A stretch of 64,000 bases of DNA, taken from positions 372,001 through 436,000 of the forward strand of contig NZ_JAKZLB010000001.1 of NCBI RefSeq assembly GCF_022808865.1, in the 5' to 3' direction. The notes beneath the pieces are model-generated. The model saw only the letters and a program-made list of their open reading frames with translations, did no database searches and was not told the DNA's origin. The translations under genes were made by a program, and so were the position numbers. The stretch is from Geothrix oryzisoli (GTDB lineage: Bacteria; Acidobacteriota; Holophagae; Holophagales; Holophagaceae). Below are positions 17,666-25,306 of the stretch, one piece after another; positions within the stretch are counted from its first letter, which is position 1; each line of letters begins with the position of its first letter.

Positions 17666-19482
17666 GCGGGGCGACTCAGAAGATCCTCTGCATCGAGGAC
17701 AACGCCATGAACTGGCGCCTGGTCCAGCGGCTTCTCTCGCAGGCCGGCTTCGAGCCCCACTGGGCCGAGGATGGCCTCAAGGGGTACGAACTGGCCGTGC
17801 AGCTGAAGCCCGCCCTGATCCTCCTGGACATCAACCTGCCCGGTCTCTCCGGGTTCGAGGTGGCCACCAAGCTTCGCCAGAACCCGGCCATGGACGGCGC
17901 CCTGATCGTGGCCCTCACCGCCAAGACGATGCGCAGCGATCGGGAGACCGCCCTGGTGACCGGCTGCGATGGCTTCATCTCCAAGCCCATCGACCCGTTC
18001 CTGTTCGTCGGGCAGGTGGAATCCTACCTGGGGGGCCACCGGGACCGGCTAGAGCAGGGGCGGGAAGGGGCGGCTCTGCGGCAGTTCACCCACCAGGTGG
18101 TCGAGCACCTCGAGGCGCAGCTGCGGGAGGCCCAGGAGGGCAACCGGAAGCTCCTGGAAGCCCAGGGGGCGCTGGAGCAGCGCAGCCACCACCTCTCCAG
18201 ACTGCTGGCCCTGGGCAAGGACACCATCCCGGTCCGGGATGCGGACGAGATCATGGCGAGGATTCTCGGGCAGCTGAGGGAAGAACTCGCCCTCGACCAC
18301 CTCAGTGCCTACCGCCTGCATTCAAGCGGGGCCTATTTCCAGGGGCGGGCCTGGAGTGACGGTGGATTCGGGGAGACCCCGGTACTGCCCAGGGAGCAGG
18401 CCCTGGCCGCCGGCGCGGAGGCCCTTCCACCAGGCGAAGTCCTCGGGAACGCCGACCTTCGCCAGACAGCGGTCTGGGAGCAGGGCATCGACCTCGGACT
18501 GTGGGATCCGAGGGCCCAGGCCCTGCTGCTGCCGCTGCGCAGCCGCTCGGGGGAAGAGGGGCTCTGGGGTTTCCTGGCGGCGGATCGCCCCGGGCAGGCC
18601 TTCCAGCCGTTCGAGATGGAACTGGCGGCCCTGTATGCCGGGACGCTGCAGGTGAGCCTGGAGAATGCGGAGCTCATCGCGCACCTGGATGAAACCAGCC
18701 GGGCCCTGGGCACCAGCTACGAGGGGCTCGAATCCACCTATGTGGCCCTCAAGGATGCCCAGAGGGCCCTGGGGGCCCAGGACCGCAAGACCGCCTTGGG
18801 CGGCCTGTTCATGCAGATGGCCCAGCGCCTCCAGAAGCCAGTCCTCACCCTGAAGGAGGAAAGCCACACGCTGTCCGTCCACATGGAGCGGACCGAGGTC
18901 CCACTTCCCGAAGAGCGGGAGATCTGCCACCGGTCCATGGAATCGATCCGGAATGCCATCGCCCAGGTGGATGATCTGGTCCGCGCCCTGCTCCGCCGCG
19001 CAGGCCAGGTCGAGGCCAGCGCCCCGGAGTGGATCCACCTGCACGACCTGTTGCGGCAGGAACTCGAGATCTTCCAGGCGGACGGGACCCTGGCCGCGGA
19101 ACTGGCGGTGGAACTGAACCTCCATGCCCCCCGGGACCTGATCTTCGGTGTCTCCACGGATTTCTCGGAGCTGCTCGGGCACCTGGTCGCCCACGCCCTG
19201 GGCGGCAGTCCCGGGTGCCTCCGGCTGCGCACCTGGGGAGGGAAGCGGCACTTCCGGCTGGAGCTGGAGGATGACGGGGGAGCCATACCCCCCGGGCTCA
19301 TCGAGCGCGCCTTTGAGCCCTTCTCGGGTTTGCGGCCGGAGGATCCCGTCCTGGATTCCGGCCGCCGGCCGGGGAGTGGACTGCCTTCCTGCGCCCAGCT
19401 CATGACCGCCTATGGCGGTGCCGTGGAGCTCCTGGGGACCCCGCAGGGGACCATCGTCCGGCTCAGCCTTCCGATGGGTTGA
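17662..19482 (+). CDS. REC-GAF protein with degenerate histidine-kinase module
   Basis: 606 aa. Residues 1-125 form an intact receiver: acidic pair ED in CIEDN, phospho-Asp D56 in LLDINLPG and K in SKPID. A coiled coil, a GAF-like domain (about 190-335) and a second coiled coil follow. The next segment aligns cleanly with kinase DHp helices (ALGxLxxxxAHExxxPL), but Gln388 occupies the His position and Arg the following Glu (MAQRLQKPV). The ATPase-like end lacks the N-box Asn (HLVAHALGG) and has G1 as DDGGAI. It therefore looks catalytically dead, perhaps an allosteric or scaffold partner of the kinase encoded immediately upstream (ATGA overlap). Confidence 0.82.
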   Translation: MSGATQKILCIEDNAMNWRLVQRLLSQAGFEPHWAEDGLKGYELAVQLKPALILLDINLPGLSGFEVATKLRQNPAMDGALIVALTAKTMRSDRETALVTGCDGFISKPIDPFLFVGQVESYLGGHRDRLEQGREGAALRQFTHQVVEHLEAQLREAQEGNRKLLEAQGALEQRSHHLSRLLALGKDTIPVRDADEIMARILGQLREELALDHLSAYRLHSSGAYFQGRAWSDGGFGETPVLPREQALAAGAEALPPGEVLGNADLRQTAVWEQGIDLGLWDPRAQALLLPLRSRSGEEGLWGFLAADRPGQAFQPFEMELAALYAGTLQVSLENAELIAHLDETSRALGTSYEGLESTYVALKDAQRALGAQDRKTALGGLFMQMAQRLQKPVLTLKEESHTLSVHMERTEVPLPEEREICHRSMESIRNAIAQVDDLVRALLRRAGQVEASAPEWIHLHDLLRQELEIFQADGTLAAELAVELNLHAPRDLIFGVSTDFSELLGHLVAHALGGSPGCLRLRTWGGKRHFRLELEDDGGAIPPGLIERAFEPFSGLRPEDPVLDSGRRPGSGLPSCAQLMTAYGGAVELLGTPQGTIVRLSLPMG

Positions 19483-20173
19483 TCCGCGTCACCACTTTCT
19501 CGATGCGCTTCTCATAGGCCGTTCCCAGGACCAGCCGATGGACGAAGATGCCCGGCGTGTGGATGGCATCGGGGGCTAATTCACCCACCTCGACGATCTC
19601 CTCCACCTCCGCGATGCAGACCTTCCCGCAGGTGGCTGCCAGGGGATTGAAGTTGCGGGCGGTCTTGCGGAACACCAGGTTGCCCAGGCGGTCCGCCTTC
19701 CAGGCCTTCACCAGGGCGAAGTCCGCGAAGATGCCTTGCTCCAGCACGCATTCCCGGCCGCGGAACTGCCGGGTCTCCTTTCCCTCGGCGACCTTGGTGC
19801 CGGCCCCCGTGGGCGTGAAGAAGGCCGGGATGCCCGCGCCGCCGGCGCGCATCCGCTCGGCCAGAGTGCCCTGCGGCACCAGCTCGACCTCCAGCTCGCC
19901 GCTGAGGAACTGCCGGGCGAACTCGGCGTTCTCGCCCACGTAGCTGCTGACCATCTTGTGGATCTGGTGGTTCTTGAGCAGGATGCCCAGGCCGAAATCG
20001 TCGACGCCGGCATTGTTGGAGTAGCAGGTCAGGCCCTTCGCCCCGGTCTGGGCCAGCGCCGCGATGAGATGCTCGGGGATGCCGCAGAGGCCGAAGCCGC
20101 CCACGGCCAGGTGGGCGCCGTCCGGGATGTCCTTCACGGCTTCCAGGGCAGTGCTGATGCGCTTGTCGATCAT
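19463..20173 (-). CDS. 3-oxoacid CoA-transferase subunit A
   Basis: Alpha subunit of a class I CoA-transferase moving CoA between succinyl-CoA/acetyl-CoA and acetoacetate-type acids, 236 aa. Signature features are [12 protein letters not shown] near residue 25 and the late [29 protein letters not shown] segment. The ATG at 20173 is preceded by GGTTCCCTCC, a weak SD, and gives the normal family start MIDKRIST. The beta subunit, which carries the catalytic Glu, is not adjacent: downstream is the converging REC protein (20-nt overlap) and upstream the divergent gmhB. The partner must be elsewhere in the genome. Confidence 0.9.
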   Translation of the reverse strand: MIDKRISTALEAVKDIPDGAHLAVGGFGLCGIPEHLIAALAQTGAKGLTCYSNNAGVDDFGLGILLKNHQIHKMVSSYVGENAEFARQFLSGELEVELVPQGTLAERMRAGGAGIPAFFTPTGAGTKVAEGKETRQFRGRECVLEQGIFADFALVKAWKADRLGNLVFRKTARNFNPLAATCGKVCIAEVEEIVEVGELAPDAIHTPGIFVHRLVLGTAYEKRIEKVVTRINPSEG

Positions 20174-20255
20174 GGAGGGAACCTCGGAACGGCCCAACAG
20201 TGTGCCATCTCTGGCATTCTGCTCGAATCCCTGTTTGAACCGGAAGGAGATCTCC

Positions 20256-20807
20256 ATGAAGCCGGCTGTGTTCCTCGATCGGGACGGGACCCTCAACGAA
20301 GAGGTGGACTACCTCAGCGATCCGGATCGGCTGGTGATGATTCCCGGGGCCGCCGCGGCCGTGGCCCGCCTCAATGCCCGGGGCATCCCGGTGGTGGTGG
20401 TGACCAACCAGAGCGGCATCGGCCGCGGCAAGTACGATTGGCGGGATTTCTCCGCCGTCATGAGCCGCATGGGAACGCTGTTGGCCCTGGAGAACGCCCA
20501 TATCGACGCCGTCTACGCCTCGCCGCACCACGAACAAGGGCAGGGGGACTATGCCGTGGCGGACCATCCCGATCGGAAGCCCAACCCGGGCATGCTGCTG
20601 AGGGCGGCCGCGGAGCATGATCTCGACCTCGACGGATCCTGGATGGTGGGGGACAAGGCCATCGATCTGGAGGCGGGCCGTCGGGCGGGGTGCCGAGTGG
20701 CCTTGGTCCGCACGGGCTACGGGGCCGAGGTGGAGGAAGCCTCGGCCGACCTGGTGGCCGCGGACCTGCCGGAGGCCGTGGACCGCATCCTGGCCCAGTG
20801 GCCATGA
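20256..20807 (+). CDS. gmhB: D-glycero-D-manno-heptose 1,7-bisphosphate phosphatase-type HAD hydrolase
   Basis: HAD-superfamily IIIA phosphatase, 183 aa. The nucleophile motif is DRDGTLNEE (residues 8-16), motif [12 protein letters not shown], motif III KPNPGM and motif [17 protein letters not shown] Cys/His zinc loop is less obvious than in E. coli GmhB (the HHEQGQ region), so histidinol-phosphatase activity cannot be excluded, but heptose metabolism fits the LPS genes here. Start chosen at ATG 20256 with AAGGAGA upstream. The stop overlaps sfsA (ATGA). Confidence 0.85.
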   Translation: MKPAVFLDRDGTLNEEVDYLSDPDRLVMIPGAAAAVARLNARGIPVVVVTNQSGIGRGKYDWRDFSAVMSRMGTLLALENAHIDAVYASPHHEQGQGDYAVADHPDRKPNPGMLLRAAAEHDLDLDGSWMVGDKAIDLEAGRRAGCRVALVRTGYGAEVEEASADLVAADLPEAVDRILAQWP

Positions 20808-21544
20808 TCCTGGTCGAGAAGACCGGCCTGGTGCAGGGCACGCTGATCCAGCGCTACAAGCGGTTCCTGGCGGATGTCCGGTTGGAGGATGGCACCGTCA
20901 TCACCGCCCACACCACCAATACCGGCTCGATGAAGACCTGCTGGGAGCCCGGCGACCGGGTGCTGCTGGAACCCGCCGCCAATCCGGACCGCAAGCTGAA
21001 GTTCACCTGGCTGGTCGTGGAGCGGCCCGGAGGCTGGGTGGGGGTCGAAACCGGCATGCCGAACCGGGTGGTGGCCGAGGCCGCCCGCCGCGATGCGCTG
21101 CCGGGCCTGCCAGGCCTGCACGGGGTGCGCACGGAGGTGAAATATGGCTCCGAAAACAGCCGCATCGACGTGCTGGCCCTGGATGGGGAGGGCCGCCAGG
21201 TCTTCATCGAGGTGAAGAACACCACCTTGAAGGATGGCGCCTGGGCCCTGTTTCCGGACGCGGTGACCGAGCGTGGCACCAAGCATCTTCGGGAGCTTCA
21301 GGCCATGGTGCGCGAGGGGCACCGGGCCGCCATCGCCCTGTTCGTCCATCGTACGGACGTGGACCGGTTCGACGCGGCCCGCGAGATCGATCCGGCCTAT
21401 GCGGCGGAACTGGAGCGCGCGGCGGAGACCGGAGTCACTGTCCTGCCGCTGGCTGTGCGTCTTGTCACAAGGACGGAACCAGGTGGTCTGTGGAGCTTGG
21501 GCTGGGAATTGCCGGGCCTTCTGCCTTGGGTTCCCCGGCGATAG
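20804..21544 (+). CDS. sfsA: SfsA-family protein
   Basis: 246 aa, SfsA (sugar fermentation stimulation protein A) family, with a DNA-binding N-terminal OB-like part and a PD-(D/E)XK nuclease-like core. Visible signatures are the early RYKRFLADV, HTTNTGSM, then KYGSENSRIDVLA and VFIEVKNTTL (the E-x-K pair), and FPDAVTERGTKHLREL. The molecular role is unsettled even in model bacteria. Coupled to gmhB by a 4-nt ATGA overlap. Confidence 0.9.
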   Translation: MILVEKTGLVQGTLIQRYKRFLADVRLEDGTVITAHTTNTGSMKTCWEPGDRVLLEPAANPDRKLKFTWLVVERPGGWVGVETGMPNRVVAEAARRDALPGLPGLHGVRTEVKYGSENSRIDVLALDGEGRQVFIEVKNTTLKDGAWALFPDAVTERGTKHLRELQAMVREGHRAAIALFVHRTDVDRFDAAREIDPAYAAELERAAETGVTVLPLAVRLVTRTEPGGLWSLGWELPGLLPWVPRR

Positions 21545-21570
21545 ACTGGGGCTTCGCACTGGAGATTCCC

Positions 21571-22686
21571 ATGTCCACTTCCGCCACCGAGCTGATGAAG
21601 ACGCCGCTGAATGCGGCCCACCGTGCCCTGAACGCCAAGATGGTGGATTTCGGCGGGTGGGATATGCCGGTGCAGTACCCGGCGGGGATCCTCGCGGAGC
21701 ACGAGGCGGTGCGCACCAAGGCCGGCCTCTTCGACGTGAGCCACATGGGCGAGATCCGCGTGAAGGGCCCGGGCGCCCTGGCGCTGGTGGAGCACCTGAC
21801 GCCCAACGCCGTTTCCAAGCTGGCCCTGGGCCAGGTCCACTACACCGCCTTCCTCTACGAGAACGGCACCTTCGTGGACGATCTGCTGGTCTACCGGGAA
21901 GGCGAAGAGGAGTTCCTGCTGGTGGTGAACGCCGGCAACTCCGACAAGGACTTCGCCTGGGTGCAGCAGCAGGCCAAGGGCTTCGACTGCACCGTGGTGA
22001 ACGAAAGCCCCGCCACCGGCCAGATCGCCCTGCAGGGCCCGCTGGCCGTGGGCATCCTCCAGCCCCTGACGAAGACCCCGCTCGACCCCATCGGCTACTA
22101 CTTCTTCACCCACGGCGAGGTGGCCGGGATCAAGTGCCTCATCAGCCGCACAGGCTACACGGGCGAGGATGGCTTCGAGCTCTACTGCGCCGCCGGCGAC
22201 ACCGAGCGGCTCTGGAATGCCGTGCTGGCCGCCGGGAAACCCGCCGGATTGATCCCTGCCGGCCTGGGCTGCCGCAACACCCTGCGCCTGGAGTGCAAGA
22301 TGGCCCTCTATGGTCACGAGATCGATGACACCATCCATGCGTTGGAGGCTGGCCTCGGCTGGATCGTGAAGCTGGACAAGGGCGACTTCATCGGGCGCGA
22401 GGCCCTGCTGGCCGCCAAGGCGGCGCCGGCTCCGCGCAAGCTCGTGGGCTTCAAGACCCTGGAGAAGCGCGACATTGCCCGCGATCACATGCCCGTGGTG
22501 CAGGACGGCCGGCAGATCGGCTTCGTCACCAGCGCGGCCCCCTCACCGACCTGCGGATTCAACCTGGGCCTGGCCTACGTCCCCACCGACCTGGCCAAGA
22601 TCGGCGGGCGCATCCAGATCGAGATCCGCGGCCGGGCCGTGGATGCGGAAATCATCCCCACGCCGTTCTACAAGCGGGCAAAGTAG
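21571..22686 (+). CDS. gcvT: aminomethyltransferase (glycine cleavage T protein)
   Basis: Transfers the methylene of the lipoyl-bound aminomethyl group to tetrahydrofolate, 371 aa. Hallmarks are FGGWDMPVQYPAGILAEHEAVR, GLFDVSHMGE with the folate-site Asp, and RTGYTGEDGFELY near residue 195. The ATG at 21571 follows GGAG. gcvH comes 40 nt later, but no gcvP gene is in the window, so the P protein is encoded elsewhere. A TAGACT -10-like element is 23 nt before the start; there is no room for a glycine riboswitch in the 26-nt gap. Confidence 0.95.
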   Translation: MSTSATELMKTPLNAAHRALNAKMVDFGGWDMPVQYPAGILAEHEAVRTKAGLFDVSHMGEIRVKGPGALALVEHLTPNAVSKLALGQVHYTAFLYENGTFVDDLLVYREGEEEFLLVVNAGNSDKDFAWVQQQAKGFDCTVVNESPATGQIALQGPLAVGILQPLTKTPLDPIGYYFFTHGEVAGIKCLISRTGYTGEDGFELYCAAGDTERLWNAVLAAGKPAGLIPAGLGCRNTLRLECKMALYGHEIDDTIHALEAGLGWIVKLDKGDFIGREALLAAKAAPAPRKLVGFKTLEKRDIARDHMPVVQDGRQIGFVTSAAPSPTCGFNLGLAYVPTDLAKIGGRIQIEIRGRAVDAEIIPTPFYKRAK

Positions 22687-22726
22687 TTCCCTTCCCCCTG
22701 CACATCCCACACTCCATGGAGGATCC

Positions 22727-23113
22727 ATGTTCCCTGCCGACCTGAAGTACACCAAGGACCACGAGTGGCTGAAGCCCGCGGGCGATGGCACTGCGCTGGT
22801 GGGGATCACCCACTATGCCCAGGATGCCCTGGGCGACGTGGTCTTCGTGGATCTGCCCGAAGCTGGCGCGGCCTTCGGCCAGGGCGAGGAATTCGGCACC
22901 GTGGAGTCCGTGAAGACCGTCTCTGAGCTGAACATGCCCACGGCCGGCGAAGTCCTCGAGGTGAACGCGGCCCTGACGGATCATCCGGAGGCTGTGAATG
23001 AGGATCCCTACGGCAAGGGCTGGATGGTCAAGATCAAGCTGACCGGCGCCCTGGCCGGCGACCTCCTGGACGCTGCCGCCTACGAAGCCCTGGTGAGCGC
23101 GGAAAGCCACTAG
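22727..23113 (+). CDS. gcvH: glycine cleavage system H protein
   Basis: Lipoyl carrier of the glycine cleavage complex, 128 aa. The lipoylated lysine is K63 in ESVKTVSEL, preceded by the DALGDVVFVDLPE strand. The ATG at 22727 has GGAGG (22719-22723) upstream. Operon with gcvT. The lytic transglycosylase gene starts 4 nt after its stop, so that gene may be read from the same transcript. Confidence 0.96.
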   Translation: MFPADLKYTKDHEWLKPAGDGTALVGITHYAQDALGDVVFVDLPEAGAAFGQGEEFGTVESVKTVSELNMPTAGEVLEVNAALTDHPEAVNEDPYGKGWMVKIKLTGALAGDLLDAAAYEALVSAESH

Positions 23114-23117
23114 GCTC

Positions 23118-25070
23118 ATGCCGCTGCCGCTTCTGACAGCCCTGCTCTGGGGGGCGGCGCCGGTCCAGGGACCGCCGCCGCCCCCCCAGCCCCAGGCCGT
23201 GATCGCCCCTGTCCGGGCCCCCGAATCGGATGCGGCCCGGCTCGCCCGCCTGCGGTCCCTTGTGGAGGCCGCGGAACAGGCGCTGGAAGCGGACGATGAA
23301 GATGCGGCCGAGGCGCGTGCCGATGAGGCGGATGTCCTCACGGCCGACTGGCCGCCGGAACTGCTGCGTACGGCGGCGGTCCAGGATCTGCTTCAGCGGC
23401 TGAAGGAGGTCCAGGAACAGCTCTCGGCCGAGGAGCCGCCGGCCCCGGGTGAGGCGGAACCGGGCCTCAAAGCCGCGGAGGAGGTCATCTCCCTCAGCGG
23501 GGAGGAACTCCGGAGCGAGCTGGAGAAGGTCCGGGCGGCGGAGCAGGGTGCCACCTACGACTTCCCCATCGACCTCAATGACAAGGTGCTCACCTGGGTG
23601 AGCGTCTTCACGACCAGCAAGCGCGGCTTCATGGAAAATGCCCTGACCCGCGCCTCGGTGTACATGCCGATGATCCGGCAGGTCTTCGCCGAAGAGGGCG
23701 TCCCTTCGGACCTGGCCTACCTGGCGGTCATCGAATCGGGCTTCCGCAACGAGGCCAAGAGCCGCGCCAAGGCCGTGGGCATGTGGCAGTTCATCCGTTC
23801 CACCGGGCGCATCTACGGACTGACCGGCAATGCCTGGGTCGAGGAGCGCCGCGATCCGGTCAAGTCCGCCCGCGCCGCCGCGCGCTACCTGAAGCGCCTC
23901 TACGAGATCTCCGGCGACTGGTATCTGGCGGCCTCCGGCTACAACGCCGGCCCGCTCACGCTCGAGCGCGCGATCCAGAACATCGGCACCCGCAACTTCT
24001 GGGATCTCGCCCGTTCCCGCTGGCTGCGCACCGAGACCAAGAACTACGTGCCGGAACTCTGCGCGGCGATCCTGGTGGGGCGCAACCCCGAGCGGTACGG
24101 CCTGAACATCGTGCCGATGACACCGTACGTCTACGAGACGGTGACGGTTCCCACCATGACCAGTCTGGCCGTGCTGGCGCGCTGCGCCGGAACGGACTCC
24201 GCGACCCTGAAGGCCCTGAACCCCGAGCTGCTGCGTGGCTCGACGCCTCCCGGGAGCTATACGCTGCGTGTCCCCCCAGGCAAGGCCCTGGAGTGCCTGC
24301 GCCAGCTGGCCCGCATGCCGGCCGGCAAGCGGCTGGATTTCCAGCACTACACCGTCCGCAGGGGCGACACCCTGGCCAAGGTGGCCAAGCGGTTCAAGCT
24401 CGCTCCGGACGATCTGCTGGATGCCAACGACATCACCGCGCGGCAGTTCAAGCCCGGGAAGCGCCTCCTGGTGCCGCCGGCGCCGAGCCTGGCCCTGGAT
24501 GCCCGCGACCTCGCCCCCAGGATCGAGCGCGTGAAGCTGCTGGGAGACCGGCCTCTGGAACCCCTTCCGGTGGTTCCCGCCGACCCCGGCCCCGCCGCTG
24601 CCCCTGGGGGCGCGGTGGCCGGGAAGGTGGAGGACAGCGCCGCTCCCGCCCTCCCCAAAGCGACTGCATCCGCGGCGGTCGAGCCTCCAGCCGCTGCGGC
24701 GGAGAGGCCGCCGACGGCCGCCGTTCGCGAACCCGCCTCCGAGGGCGCCACCTATCGGGCCAAGCCGGGCGATACCCTCGCCAAGATCGCACGGGCACGG
24801 AAGGTTCCGCTGGGGCAGCTGATGCGGCTGAATCCGGTGGCCGCGAAGGCGCTGCACCCTGGAGACACCGTCCGACTGCCCGGTTCCGATGCCTCCGGAT
24901 CCGCGCAGCCCGCCACTGCCACCCCGCGGTCGCACCTGGTGCGGCGGGGGGAGACGCTCGCCGCCATCAGCCGGAAGTACGGTCTGGATCCCGAGGATCT
25001 CAAGGCCTGGAACCGGATGAAGGGCGATCGTGTTCAGGCAGGCCAGCGGCTCCGTCTGGTTCCCCGATGA
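23118..25070 (+). CDS. MltD-like membrane-bound lytic murein transglycosylase with three LysM domains
   Basis: 650-aa peptidoglycan lyase. A short N-terminal signal-like segment is followed by an Ala/Glu-rich coiled region and a Slt-type catalytic domain (about 185-330) with Glu206 in AVIESGF and the GMWQF and SGYNAGPLT motifs. Three LysM repeats bind glycan: HYTVRRGDTLAKVAKRF (about 412), YRAKPGDTLAKIARAR (about 545) and HLVRRGETLAAISRKYG (about 608), separated by a Pro/Ala-rich spacer. No lipobox cysteine is present, unlike E. coli MltD. It follows gcvH by 4 nt, although the functions are unrelated. Confidence 0.9.
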   Translation: MPLPLLTALLWGAAPVQGPPPPPQPQAVIAPVRAPESDAARLARLRSLVEAAEQALEADDEDAAEARADEADVLTADWPPELLRTAAVQDLLQRLKEVQEQLSAEEPPAPGEAEPGLKAAEEVISLSGEELRSELEKVRAAEQGATYDFPIDLNDKVLTWVSVFTTSKRGFMENALTRASVYMPMIRQVFAEEGVPSDLAYLAVIESGFRNEAKSRAKAVGMWQFIRSTGRIYGLTGNAWVEERRDPVKSARAAARYLKRLYEISGDWYLAASGYNAGPLTLERAIQNIGTRNFWDLARSRWLRTETKNYVPELCAAILVGRNPERYGLNIVPMTPYVYETVTVPTMTSLAVLARCAGTDSATLKALNPELLRGSTPPGSYTLRVPPGKALECLRQLARMPAGKRLDFQHYTVRRGDTLAKVAKRFKLAPDDLLDANDITARQFKPGKRLLVPPAPSLALDARDLAPRIERVKLLGDRPLEPLPVVPADPGPAAAPGGAVAGKVEDSAAPALPKATASAAVEPPAAAAERPPTAAVREPASEGATYRAKPGDTLAKIARARKVPLGQLMRLNPVAAKALHPGDTVRLPGSDASGSAQPATATPRSHLVRRGETLAAISRKYGLDPEDLKAWNRMKGDRVQAGQRLRLVPR

Positions 25071-25077
25071 TCTGTGC

Positions 25078-25106
25078 TTGCAGAAGCGGAGAAGGGGTGT
25101 GATACT
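25078..25106 (+). promoter_or_regulatory. promoter of tRNA-Ala
   Basis: TTGCAG (25078-25083), a 17-bp spacer and GATACT (25101-25106), with an extended -10 TGT immediately upstream of the -10. The predicted start is about 8 nt before the mature tRNA 5' end. Confidence 0.6.
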
Positions 25107-25120
25107 AGGTTTTCCCGATT

Positions 25121-25196
<76 letters not shown>

Positions 25197-25200
25197 AAAC

Positions 25201-25226
25201 CGAAGGCCACCGGAAGGTGGCCTTCG
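25201..25226 (+). terminator. hairpin after tRNA-Ala
   Basis: Perfect 11-bp stem CGAAGGCCACC / GGTGGCCTTCG with loop GGAA, five bases after the tRNA. No T-tract follows, so it may be a factor-assisted terminator or a 3'-trailer processing structure. Confidence 0.55.
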
Positions 25227-25229
25227 CGC

Positions 25230-25300
25230 TGTCAGCCGTCAGCTATCAGCTGTCAGTCGCACCTCCACCGATAGCTGGCAGTTGATCGCCGAGAGCTGAA
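25230..25300. repeat. short degenerate GTCAGC(TA) repeat cluster
   Basis: Between the tRNA hairpin and the ABC-F gene lie tandem units GTCAGCC, GTCAGCTA, TCAGCTG, TCAG (25231-25256). An inverted partner GATAGCTG at 25270-25277 pairs perfectly with CAGCTATC at 25240-25247. This looks like an intergenic short-repeat family and could fold as RNA. No coding signal. Confidence 0.5.
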
Positions 25301-25306
25301 TCGCCC

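Noticed and set aside
21545-21570. Glycine riboswitch upstream of gcvT
   Set aside because: Only 26 nt separate sfsA from gcvT; no room and no aptamer-like sequence.
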